Below are positions 1 through 5,898 of a stretch of DNA of 12,075 nucleotides, piece by piece (within the stretch, counting starts at the first letter, position 1; the number at the start of each line of letters is the position of its first letter). Origin of the DNA: an uncultured Ruminococcus sp. (GTDB lineage Bacteria > Bacillota > Clostridia > Oscillospirales > Ruminococcaceae); assembly GCA_937898375.1 (NCBI GenBank), contig CALEJX010000400.1, forward strand, positions 1 to 12,075, given 5' to 3'. The position numbers and the translations under genes are program-made. Below the pieces are notes generated by a model that was given only the letters and a program-made list of their open reading frames with translations, had not been told where the DNA came from and did not search any database.

Positions 1-71
1 GTTATGAAGTAGACCAGAGCGATAGGAGCCTGAGATCTTCTTTTTTTCTTGTGAGCTTTCGTCTGAGCCAT
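1..71 (-). CDS. Partial unknown protein, N-terminus only
   Basis: Only the first 23 codons lie in the window; the gene runs off the left edge. The ATG is at 71-69 on the minus strand. It is preceded by AAGGAG about nine bases upstream, which supports this start. The visible protein begins MAQTKAHKKKRRSQ and then turns hydrophobic (APIALVYFI). A lysine/arginine-rich cytoplasmic head followed by the start of a membrane segment suggests a type II membrane protein, such as an envelope or cell-wall-related protein, but that is inference. There is too little sequence to name a family. Confidence 0.6.
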   Translation of the reverse strand, partial: MAQTKAHKKKRRSQAPIALVYFI

Positions 72-103
72 GTTATTGATCTCCTTACTTTCAAATATAT
101 ACA

Positions 104-122
104 GGCAGGCATACCGCCCGCC
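104..122. other. GC-rich hairpin in the gap left of the SLOG gene
   Basis: GGCAGGC (104-110) pairs with GCCCGCC (116-122) with one mismatch, which becomes a G-U wobble when read as minus-strand RNA; the loop is five bases. On the minus strand it lies about 70 bases past the SLOG stop codon and about 30 bases before the next gene's start. It could end the SLOG transcript or act in the 5' leader of the partial gene. Read on the plus strand it is followed by GATTTTT, as in a terminator, but no plus-strand gene is known to lie upstream. Confidence 0.4.
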
Positions 123-193
123 GATTTTTCATATATAAACTTTTTCGGAAAAATTCACGAAAACTATTGAACAATTTTCAATTTAGGTGTAAA

Positions 194-790
194 CTAAATA
201 GGACGGCTGTTTGAGTCTGAGTCGATATAAAAAACAGGGTTATCGTCAAGGTATATGACGTTGAGCTTTAGACCTGCACGCTTTGCCATGTTTATGGTCT
301 GCAAAGTGCCTGAGCCTTTGGCTTTCTCTTTTATGACCCCGATCAAACGTGAGGAATGATCCACCATAAAGCTGTTTCGCTTTTTATAACAGCCCTTTTC
401 ATACTTGGGACTTGTTATCACAACTGCACTGCAAGAGTTCAAAATGAGCGAATATGTATAGCTGTCCAAGGGCGTTTTCATTTCTGTGTGCTGACCTGCA
501 TAGGGCAGAACGCACACGAGCTTCATATCTTTATATTCAGGCTGAGCCGAAAGGCTGTGGACTATCTCTGCGCAGCGCAGGTCGATACCTTTTGACATAC
601 CTGATATAAAAGTGCGGCAGCCGTCGTTATATGCTTCCTTTATCATTAGGACGAGCATACTCAGGAGATTTTTCATGCCCTGCTTATGGACATCGCCGCC
701 GAAAGGCAGATCCCTGTCCCTATGACCTGTAAAGCAGCAAGAGGTATCTCGGTTGCAGAAAAATTCATCTGCGGGGACGATATTACTCAC
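194..790 (-). CDS. SLOG-family (DUF1273/YpsA-like) nucleotide-ligand-binding protein
   Basis: This 198-residue cytoplasmic protein has a single Rossmann-like SLOG domain of the DUF1273/YpsA type. From the chosen start the visible motifs are TGHR (21-24), SGMSKGID (63-70, the glycine-rich ligand loop with an acidic residue), VCVLPY (92-97), YKKRNSFMVD (135-144) and GSGT (159-162). SLOG domains are known to bind nucleotides or nucleotide-derived ligands; the ligand of this member is unknown. The frame is open up to 901, but I choose the GTG at 790. An AGGAGG (798-803) lies seven bases upstream of it, and a strong promoter (839-867) would start RNA near 832, so the ATGs at 901 and 850 would not be transcribed. 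Length fits the family (about 180-200 residues). It is divergent from alr, and no partner gene suggests its job. Family call is firm, function open. Confidence 0.85.
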   Translation of the reverse strand: MSNIVPADEFFCNRDTSCCFTGHRDRDLPFGGDVHKQGMKNLLSMLVLMIKEAYNDGCRTFISGMSKGIDLRCAEIVHSLSAQPEYKDMKLVCVLPYAGQHTEMKTPLDSYTYSLILNSCSAVVITSPKYEKGCYKKRNSFMVDHSSRLIGVIKEKAKGSGTLQTINMAKRAGLKLNVIYLDDNPVFYIDSDSNSRPI

Positions 791-797
791 ATCAAAG

Positions 798-803
798 CCT
801 CCT
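798..803 (-). promoter_or_regulatory. Ribosome binding site that sets the GTG start
   Basis: The minus strand reads AGGAGG, a perfect Shine-Dalgarno core, seven bases before GTG at 790. No comparable site precedes the in-frame ATGs at 850 or 829. A small hairpin (812-816 with 823-827, GGGCA/TGCCC) lies just upstream in the predicted leader. Confidence 0.8.
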
Positions 804-838
804 GAAAGAGCGGGCAACACAATGCCCATGATAAGAAC

Positions 839-867
839 ATTATAACACATTGATTTATCTTTTTCAA
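839..867 (-). promoter_or_regulatory. Promoter of the SLOG gene, extended -10
   Basis: On the minus strand TTGAAA (867-862) is followed after exactly 17 bases by TATAAT (844-839). The -10 box is preceded by TGT, giving an extended TGnTATAAT. Predicted transcription start is near 832, leaving a leader of about 40 bases before the GTG. Confidence 0.75.
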
Positions 868-873
868 TAGAAA

Positions 874-902
874 ATGACAAATATTTTGTGCAAAGGCACA
901 AT
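874..902 (+). promoter_or_regulatory. Possible alr promoter with an inverted repeat
   Basis: ATGACA (874-879) and CACAAT (897-902) are 17 bases apart and are a moderate match to a vegetative promoter. The -35 box lies almost back to back with that of the divergent SLOG gene. A perfect inverted repeat, TTGTGC-AAAG-GCACAA (886-901), fills the spacer and overlaps the -10 box, so it could be an operator. The -10 match is weak and TTATAA (903-908) is an alternative. Confidence 0.4.
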
Positions 903-930
903 TATAAAACCGAAAGGGAAGAAAAATAAA

Positions 931-2094
931 ATGGATTTTTTGAAGAGAGCATGGGCCGAGGTAAATCTTGACAGTATTGAATACAATCTGAAAGAATACC
1001 GCAGGCTCATAGGGGAAAAAACGGACATAATGTGCGTTGTAAAGGCGAGCTGCTACGGACATTTTGACAATGGGGTAGTGCCGTTTCTTGAAAACGAGAT
1101 GAACATTCACTGGTTTGCGGTATCGAACATACACGAAGCCCACAGGCTCAGGGATATGGGCATAAAGGGCGAGATACTTATTTTGGGCTACACTCCTCCT
1201 GAGAATGCCAAGTGGCTCACAAAGCTTGACATCATTCAGGCTTGCACGGAGCTTTCATATGCCAAAGCCCTTTCAGAAAACGCTGACGGCAAGGTACGCA
1301 TACACGCCGCTATCGACACGGGCATGACTAGGATAGGTCTACACGGGGAAACTGACAAGATATACGGCGAGCTTAAAGAGATATCACAGCTTGAAAACAT
1401 TGCGCTGGAGGGCATTTTCACACACTATGCGGTGGCTGACAGCCTGAGAGAGCAGGACGAGGAATACACAAAGGCGCAGACGGAGAAGATACTTTCAGTG
1501 GCTGACAAATGCGAGGCTGAGGGACTTCATCTTGACAAGGTACATTTTCTCAACTCAGCAGGAGGAGTTTACTATTACAACGAGAGAAGTTCTCTTGCAA
1601 GACTGGGCATAATACTTTACGGACTTTATCCCCACCCTGCAAAGGCTCTGCCTTTTGAACCAAAGCCTGCTATGGAATTTAAGGCGGCTGTTGCGCAGGT
1701 AAAATACATAGACAAGGGAACTGACGTAAGCTACGGCAGGACTTACACAGCAAATGGCAAGGTAAAGCTTGCAACTGTTACGGCAGGCTATGCGGACGGA
1801 TATCCGAGGGCACTTTCAAACAAGGGATATGTGCTTATCCACGGAAAGAAATGCCCTATCACAGGCAGGATATGTATGGATCAGTTCATGTGTGATGTAA
1901 CTGAGGTAGAGGACGTAAAGGCTGGAGACGAGGCTGTTCTCATAGGCGCACAGGGAAATGAGAGGATAACCGCTGACGATATCGGCAAAATGACTGGCAC
2001 TATAGGCTATGAGATGGTTTGCGGAATATCTGCGAGAGTGCCGAGAGTTATTTCACGCCACGGCGAGCAGACGGCTGTTCTTGAAATAGAGTAA
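931..2094 (+). CDS. alr: Alanine racemase (PLP-dependent)
   Basis: Converts L-alanine to D-alanine for peptidoglycan in the cytoplasm. The 387-residue length is usual. The N-terminal TIM barrel carries the PLP lysine K38 in VVKASCYGHF and Y42. It also has DTGMTRIG with R134, FTHYAVAD with H165, NSAGG with S209 and RLG with R224. The C-terminal beta domain starts around 245 and carries the catalytic tyrosine Y268 in DVSYGRTY, GYADGYPR (286-293), MDQ (316-318), and the closing GYEMVCGISARVPR (359-372). The usual text around the lysine is KADAYGHG or KANAYGHG; here it is KASCYGHF, a mild departure that leaves the catalytic lysine and tyrosine intact. I start at ATG 931, behind AAAGGGAAG (913-921). 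An upstream in-frame ATG at 874 would lie inside the promoter and add 19 unconserved residues. It is followed after 16 bases by the amidohydrolase, probably as one transcript. Confidence 0.95.
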   Translation: MDFLKRAWAEVNLDSIEYNLKEYRRLIGEKTDIMCVVKASCYGHFDNGVVPFLENEMNIHWFAVSNIHEAHRLRDMGIKGEILILGYTPPENAKWLTKLDIIQACTELSYAKALSENADGKVRIHAAIDTGMTRIGLHGETDKIYGELKEISQLENIALEGIFTHYAVADSLREQDEEYTKAQTEKILSVADKCEAEGLHLDKVHFLNSAGGVYYYNERSSLARLGIILYGLYPHPAKALPFEPKPAMEFKAAVAQVKYIDKGTDVSYGRTYTANGKVKLATVTAGYADGYPRALSNKGYVLIHGKKCPITGRICMDQFMCDVTEVEDVKAGDEAVLIGAQGNERITADDIGKMTGTIGYEMVCGISARVPRVISRHGEQTAVLEIE

Positions 2095-2110
2095 GGGAGG
2101 ATAAGAAGCC

Positions 2111-3388
2111 ATGATAAGATTTTTCGGCGGCAGGGTAATGACACTTGCCAATGGCATAGAAACACAGGATATAGAAGTCTGGACAGAAGAGGACAAGATA
2201 GTTTTCGTTGGCAAGCCGACGGCAGAGGAGCTTGACGGAAAGGTTTTTGAATGTGAATATGACCTTAAGGGCAATCTTCTTATGCCGTCATTCAAAAATG
2301 CGCACACTCACTCGGCAATGACTTTTCTGCGTTCATATGCTGACGATATGCCGTTGCAGGATTGGCTTTTCAAGCAGATATTTCCAATGGAAGCAAAACT
2401 TGACGGAGAGAAAGTTTACTGGCTCACAAAGCTTGCCATACTTGAATATCTCACAACAGGCTGCACGGCGACATTTGATATGTACTTTGAGCTTGACGAT
2501 TATGTAAAAGCCTGCATGGAAAGCGGTTTCCGCTCTGTGCTTTGCGGTGCGGTAAGCGGTGACAAGTCAAATCTTGAAAGGCTTGAAAACAACTATCTGA
2601 AATACAATGGCAAAGACCCTCTTATAAGCTTTATGCTTGGTTTCCATGCAGAATACACCTGCGAAAAGGAACTTATTGAGGGCGTTGGTAAGCTTGCGGC
2701 AAAATACAAAGCGCCTGTTGCAATGCACAACTCGGAAACTGCAAAGGAAGTAAGAGAGTGCATAGAGAAATACGGCGTTACGCCAACTGAGCTTTTTGAC
2801 AGCTTCGGCATTTTCGACTTCGGCGGCGCAGGTTTCCACTGCGTTCACATGAGCGACAAGGATCTTGAGATATTCAAAAACAAGGGCGTATGGGCTGTTC
2901 ACTGCGCAGGCTCTAATGTAAAGCTTGCAAGCGGCATTGCGCCTATCGTTAAAATGCAGGATATGGGAATAAATATCGCTATCGGAACAGACGGCCCTGC
3001 AAGCAACAACTGTCTTGATATGTTCAGGGAAATGTTCCTTATGACAGGCTTGCAGAAAATTGCTTGCGACGACGCTTCCGCCTGCCCTGCTGACTCGGTA
3101 CTGAAAGCGGCAACTGTAGGCTCTGCAAGGGCAATGGGACTTTCTGACTGCGACATTATCGCAGAGGGCAAGCAGGCTGACCTTATCGTTATAGACCTTT
3201 TTCAGCCTAATATGCAGCCTCTTAACAACATAGGCAAAAACCTTGTTTACAGCGGATCAAAGCAGAACGTAAAGCTTACGATGTGTGCTGGTAAGGTGCT
3301 TTATGAGGACGGCGAGTTTAAGATAGGCGAAGAGCCTGCTGTTATCTACAAAAAGGCTAACGAGATAATAGAGAGCATGAAAGACTAA
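2111..3388 (+). CDS. mtaD: Amidohydrolase, MTA/SAH deaminase type
   Basis: This 425-residue cytoplasmic metal-dependent deaminase belongs to the TRZ/ATZ branch of the amidohydrolases. Close relatives deaminate S-adenosylhomocysteine and 5'-methylthioadenosine to their inosyl forms. Metal and catalytic residues in order are H65 and H67 in NAHTHSAM, H206 and E209 in MHNSET, the histidine pair in FHCVHMSD (H243/H246), and D294 in GTDGPASNN. The C-terminal strand region contains the usual EGKQADLIVIDL. The start at 2111 follows GGGAGG with a ten-base gap, directly after the alr stop. Downstream are a small hairpin and the convergent terminator at 3519. Exact substrate cannot be fixed from sequence: guanine, cytosine or other nucleoside deaminases of this fold are possible, though the motif text fits the MTA/SAH group best. 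It would recycle adenosine by-products of methylation. Confidence 0.85.
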   Translation: MIRFFGGRVMTLANGIETQDIEVWTEEDKIVFVGKPTAEELDGKVFECEYDLKGNLLMPSFKNAHTHSAMTFLRSYADDMPLQDWLFKQIFPMEAKLDGEKVYWLTKLAILEYLTTGCTATFDMYFELDDYVKACMESGFRSVLCGAVSGDKSNLERLENNYLKYNGKDPLISFMLGFHAEYTCEKELIEGVGKLAAKYKAPVAMHNSETAKEVRECIEKYGVTPTELFDSFGIFDFGGAGFHCVHMSDKDLEIFKNKGVWAVHCAGSNVKLASGIAPIVKMQDMGINIAIGTDGPASNNCLDMFREMFLMTGLQKIACDDASACPADSVLKAATVGSARAMGLSDCDIIAEGKQADLIVIDLFQPNMQPLNNIGKNLVYSGSKQNVKLTMCAGKVLYEDGEFKIGEEPAVIYKKANEIIESMKD

Positions 3389-3396
3389 AAGTAGGA

Positions 3397-3411
3397 GCGA
3401 CCTTTGGTCGC
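3397..3411. repeat. Short hairpin after the deaminase gene
   Basis: GCGACC-TTT-GGTCGC is a perfect six-base stem with a three-base loop, nine bases past the stop codon of the deaminase gene. No run of T follows, so it is not a standard terminator by itself. It may protect the 3' end of the mRNA or be one copy of a small dispersed palindrome. Confidence 0.5.
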
Positions 3412-3419
3412 CCGCTATA

Positions 3420-3505
3420 TTTACGCAGTCACGCCCGTCGTATTTTACGCAATCACACACGTTATATTTTACGCAGTCACACACGTTATATTTTACGCAG
3501 TCACA
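3420..3505. repeat. 24-bp tandem repeat, about 3.5 copies
   Basis: The core ACGC recurs at 3423, 3447, 3471 and 3495, exactly 24 bases apart. Each unit begins ACGC(A/G)(A/G)TCAC-like text and ends TATTTT. Units two and three differ by one base, unit one differs from unit three at four positions, and the fourth is cut short at TCACA. The period is a multiple of three, so the minus strand reads as an eight-residue repeat CDCVKYNV. It sits between two convergent genes, just before their shared terminator. There are no spacers, so it is not a CRISPR array. Its function is unknown. Confidence 0.85.
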
Positions 3506-3518
3506 ATATTGATACACA

Positions 3519-3548
3519 AAAAAGGGACGCTTTAAAACGTCCCTTTTT
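3519..3548. terminator. Bidirectional rho-independent terminator
   Basis: AAAAAGGGACG (3519-3529) pairs perfectly with CGTCCCTTTTT (3538-3548) around an eight-base loop. A runs on one side and T runs on the other let it work in both directions. It serves the alr-deaminase transcript from the left and the zinc-ribbon gene ending at 3559 from the right. Confidence 0.9.
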
Positions 3549-3558
3549 ATATTATATT

Positions 3559-4350
3559 CTATTCCTCAAAGAAAAATGCTCCGTCAGCTGTATCGTCAGC
3601 CTCGTCTGCCAGTGTTATCACTGCACAGCCATTTGAGCTTTCGTCCTTTTTGCCGAATATCTGATCTCTGAAAAGCCAGAAAACGTCAACGCAGATAACA
3701 GCAAGTATAAGAATGATAAGTATTATCGGAACAAGTGCGCCTGCGCCCTTTCCAGGGGTCACGCCGTTCATTTGATTCATCTGATTTGGCTGGATAGGCT
3801 GACCGCCCTGATTCATCTGCGGCATTGCATTGTTCACAGGCTGAGCAGGCTGCTGATAGCCCTCAGGTGTGAGAACTCTTTCAGGCTGAGACTGTGGTGC
3901 AACGTTTGGAGTTTCCGCAACTGTTGGCGTCTGTGGGATATCCACAGTTCTTGAAGCCATTGCAACTTCCTCGGCTGTTGGCTGAACAGGCTGTGCAGGT
4001 TTTGCAGGCTCTTGACCCGGCAGATAAACGCTGTCCATAGTCGGCATATCAGGAGTTGTTGGCGGGATAGTCTGATTTTGCACAGGAGTATCATCAAAAT
4101 GCAGCTCAGGCACTTCGATAGACTCCATTTCAGGATTTCTCTCTTCCTCTACATGCTCGTCGGCAGGCTTTTCGTCCTGCGGCACGGCTGTTCCGCAGAC
4201 GTTGCAGAACTTAGCCCCTGCATTAAGTGTGTTTCCGCACACTGAGCATACCTTGCTCTTTATAAGCTTCTGCGGCATTCTAGTTCCGCAGGCAGCGCAG
4301 AACTTTGCGCCGTCAGCAACAGGCAGACCGCATTTTGGACAATTTTCCAT
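3559..4350 (-). CDS. Double zinc-ribbon protein with Pro/Gln-rich linker and one membrane segment
   Basis: This 263-residue protein of unknown function is modular. Two four-cysteine zinc ribbons stand at the N-terminus: C4, C7, C18, C21 and C35, C38, C49, C52, each with the pattern CxxCG...AKFCxxCG. An acidic stretch (58-90) follows, then a long proline-, glutamine- and methionine-rich linker that looks disordered (about 90-200). One strong membrane helix lies at about 205-227, and a 36-residue acidic tail ends the protein. With no signal peptide, the ribbons are expected in the cytoplasm and the tail outside. The ATG at 4350 follows GAGGG at seven bases. It is last in a three-gene block, 35 bases after the lipoprotein, and ends at the bidirectional terminator. 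Such proteins are common in Ruminococcus-like genomes but uncharacterised; a scaffold or sensor role is only inference. Confidence 0.85.
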   Translation of the reverse strand: MENCPKCGLPVADGAKFCAACGTRMPQKLIKSKVCSVCGNTLNAGAKFCNVCGTAVPQDEKPADEHVEEERNPEMESIEVPELHFDDTPVQNQTIPPTTPDMPTMDSVYLPGQEPAKPAQPVQPTAEEVAMASRTVDIPQTPTVAETPNVAPQSQPERVLTPEGYQQPAQPVNNAMPQMNQGGQPIQPNQMNQMNGVTPGKGAGALVPIILIILILAVICVDVFWLFRDQIFGKKDESSNGCAVITLADEADDTADGAFFFEE

Positions 4351-4377
4351 ATTAATACCCTCTTTTCATATTATTAT

Positions 4378-4407
4378 TGATCCCCTCAGCCTTTTTGGCT
4401 GAGATCA
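4378..4407 (-). other. Hairpin over the lipoprotein stop codon
   Basis: CTCAGCC (4385-4391) pairs with GGCTGAG (4397-4403) around five T. The outer TGAT (4378-4381) pairs with ATCA (4404-4407), leaving three C bulged. On the minus strand it includes the TGA of the lipoprotein and lies just before the ribosome binding site of the next gene. No run of U follows on the minus strand, so a role in mRNA stability or translation coupling fits better than termination. Confidence 0.45.
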
Positions 4408-4889
4408 AATTTTTCGATAACTTTTCCAAAAATATACCAGCTGTTTTCTATTTTCACCACTGTTATCTCACGGCTGGCAGACAGCTCGCCGCTGTCGGTA
4501 GTTTCTATGAGCTTTGCTGTCATCGTAACAGCTTTTTTGATAGTCACATTTTTGTGATAGCTTTCCTTATAGCTTTTTTCAAGGTCTTTCACAGCGTCGC
4601 TGTCAAGCTCTTTTTTATCGCTTAGCTTATAAGAAAGCTCTGTTTTATCTTCTCCCCTTGTGAGAAGCGTTTCCGCAAGGGCATCATTATAGCTGTCGCT
4701 GTTTTTATACTCCGCCGCAGCCTCAGGGGTAAAGCAGGAAAGATATGACTGCGTATCGCTATACTGCGCCGCCGTGACTAAAGTTGCCACGGGCTGTTCA
4801 TATCCCAAGACAGCTCTTTCTTCCTTTCCGCAGGAGCAAAAGAGTATTGCCGCACACAAAAGCATACACAGCACTGATAGTTTTTTCAT
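4386..4889 (-). CDS. Lipoprotein with small ectodomain, unknown function
   Basis: This 167-residue protein has a signal peptide with a hydrophobic stretch (4-18) and a lipobox-like FCSC, so C20 would be lipid-anchored on the outer face of the membrane. The mature domain starts with a helical stretch (P33 to Y49). A region beginning ELSY (84-87) follows, with ELDSD at 94-98, and the end is strand-like: ITVVKIENSWYIFG (142-155). The tryptophan near the end is typical of small NTF2-like or DUF4878-type ectodomains, but I cannot assign a family. The same layout appears in the neighbouring zinc-ribbon gene (4955-5716), so the two look like diverged paralogues. No strong Shine-Dalgarno sequence precedes the ATG at 4889. 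I see no own promoter, so expression probably depends on readthrough of the hairpin at 4913-4937. Confidence 0.8.
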   Translation of the reverse strand: MKKLSVLCMLLCAAILFCSCGKEERAVLGYEQPVATLVTAAQYSDTQSYLSCFTPEAAAEYKNSDSYNDALAETLLTRGEDKTELSYKLSDKKELDSDAVKDLEKSYKESYHKNVTIKKAVTMTAKLIETTDSGELSASREITVVKIENSWYIFGKVIEKFDLSQKG

Positions 4890-4912
4890 TGTGCAAACAC
4901 CGCATTTTCAAA

Positions 4913-4937
4913 AACGGGCGGAAAACCTCCGCCCGTT
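4913..4937 (-). terminator. Hairpin terminator or attenuator between zinc-ribbon gene and lipoprotein
   Basis: AACGGGCGGA (4913-4922) pairs perfectly with TCCGCCCGTT (4928-4937), loop of five. Read on the minus strand, the stem runs into TTTTTG. It lies 17 bases after the stop codon of the upstream gene and 23 bases before the lipoprotein ATG. The U run is short, so partial termination with readthrough is likely. Confidence 0.7.
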
Positions 4938-4954
4938 ACTGATCTTTTTATAAC

Positions 4955-5716
4955 TTAGAAACCTGTGCTGATAGGAAGATCGCCATTGTCGAGAAGTACC
5001 CATGTGCCGTCCATTTTACCAACAACAACTGTTGTCTTGTCGGTCTTGTCAGCGTCCTCACCTTCGATAGTGTACTTGATCTTTACCTTATAAGCCTTTG
5101 TGAGCTTATACTTCTTAGCCTTTTTAGCACTAAGCACAGAGGCAAGATCTGACATATCGTTGTAGCTGTCGATATCGTCTGAGTCTACCTCAGTCTTTTT
5201 AACTACCTCATAGCTTATCTCAGCATCGTCGCCGTATTTCTTTGTAAGTCTGTCTCTCTGATTTTCAGCCTCTTCATCATAATCCTCATCGCTTATATCA
5301 ACGATGCCGTCAAGAGCGTCTGCCATGTCTTTAATGTAAGGAGGCATGAGTTCCTGATATGCGTCGCCGTCGCCGTCATTGAGAACGTCCATAACATTGT
5401 TGATAGGCGTTTTCCAGCTTCCGCCGCCGAATATCATGCAAAGGATAACGACTACCAGAATAACAAGCACGAGCAGAACTGCCAAAACTGCGATAGTGAG
5501 CTTATTAGGCTTGTTTTTCAGATTTTTGATGTTTTCAACAGAAACGGCGTCCTTGATAGCGTTCATATCGATATTCTTTGCTGCCTGCTGTAGATTTGCC
5601 ATTGGTGAAGCGGTCTGCTGTGCAGGCTGCTGAGGTGCTACTGTCGCACCGCACTGAGTGCAGAAAGTTGCATTGTCATTGAGCTGCGCTCCGCACTGTC
5701 CACAAAATTTTGCCAT
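4955..5716 (-). CDS. Zinc-ribbon membrane protein with extracytoplasmic domain
   Basis: This 253-residue protein of unknown function starts with one zinc ribbon (C5, C8, C19, C22) at the extreme N-terminus. A Gln/Ala-rich linker (25-50), a basic helix region (51-72) and one strong membrane helix (about 73-96) follow. The rest (100-253) is expected outside the cell. The ectodomain opens with PINNVMDVL (104-112), has an acidic helix (136-155), then EISY (166-169) with EVDSD (176-180), and ends in strands with KMDGTWVLLD (234-243). It matches the adjacent lipoprotein in order and spacing. The ATG at 5716 follows GGAGAG at eight bases, and a near-consensus promoter lies at 5774-5802. It is the first gene of the three-gene block and is followed by a hairpin terminator. 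The ribbon inside and ectodomain outside suggest signalling or scaffolding across the membrane, but that is inference. Confidence 0.85.
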   Translation of the reverse strand: MAKFCGQCGAQLNDNATFCTQCGATVAPQQPAQQTASPMANLQQAAKNIDMNAIKDAVSVENIKNLKNKPNKLTIAVLAVLLVLVILVVVILCMIFGGGSWKTPINNVMDVLNDGDGDAYQELMPPYIKDMADALDGIVDISDEDYDEEAENQRDRLTKKYGDDAEISYEVVKKTEVDSDDIDSYNDMSDLASVLSAKKAKKYKLTKAYKVKIKYTIEGEDADKTDKTTVVVGKMDGTWVLLDNGDLPISTGF

Positions 5717-5773
5717 ATCATTATCTCTCCATATTCTTGATAATTTTTTTGAAGATACTTACTTCATAATAAT

Positions 5774-5802
5774 ATATTAAACTAAAGCGTTTGATTTGTC
5801 AA
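5774..5802 (-). promoter_or_regulatory. Near-consensus promoter of the zinc-ribbon block
   Basis: The minus strand reads TTGACA (5802-5797), then exactly 17 bases, then TAATAT (5779-5774). RNA should start near 5767, about 50 bases before the ATG at 5716. It is the best sigma-A-type match in the window, suggesting steady, strong expression. I see no obvious operator in it. Confidence 0.8.
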
Positions 5803-5898
5803 TAGTTTTTCATAAAGTTTAGCAAAAAAGTACACATCAGCCGCCGCTTTCGCACATTTATGACACATATTTTGAAAAAGCTGTTACTAAGAAGTGAA

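Noticed and set aside
356..595. Plus-strand 79-residue frame with a hydrophobic start
   Set aside because: It is antisense to the conserved SLOG domain and has no ribosome binding site.
791..901. Longer N-terminus for the SLOG gene starting at 901 or 850
   Set aside because: The promoter at 839-867 lies inside that stretch and no Shine-Dalgarno precedes those ATGs, whereas GTG 790 has AGGAGG at ideal spacing.
874..930. Upstream ATG for alanine racemase at 874
   Set aside because: It lacks a ribosome binding site, overlaps the likely promoter, and adds residues not typical of the family; ATG 931 has a good upstream site.
3420..3505. Possible small CRISPR array
   Set aside because: The 24-base units are directly adjacent with no variable spacers, and no cas genes are nearby.
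3257..3517. Minus-strand frame of 86 residues containing the CDCVKYNV repeat
   Set aside because: It starts with GTG without a ribosome binding site, its first third is just the tandem repeat, and the rest is antisense to the deaminase gene.
3834..4245. Frames on both strands overlapping the double zinc-ribbon gene
   Set aside because: They are shadows of the low-complexity Pro/Gln-rich coding region, with no ribosome binding sites or recognisable domains.
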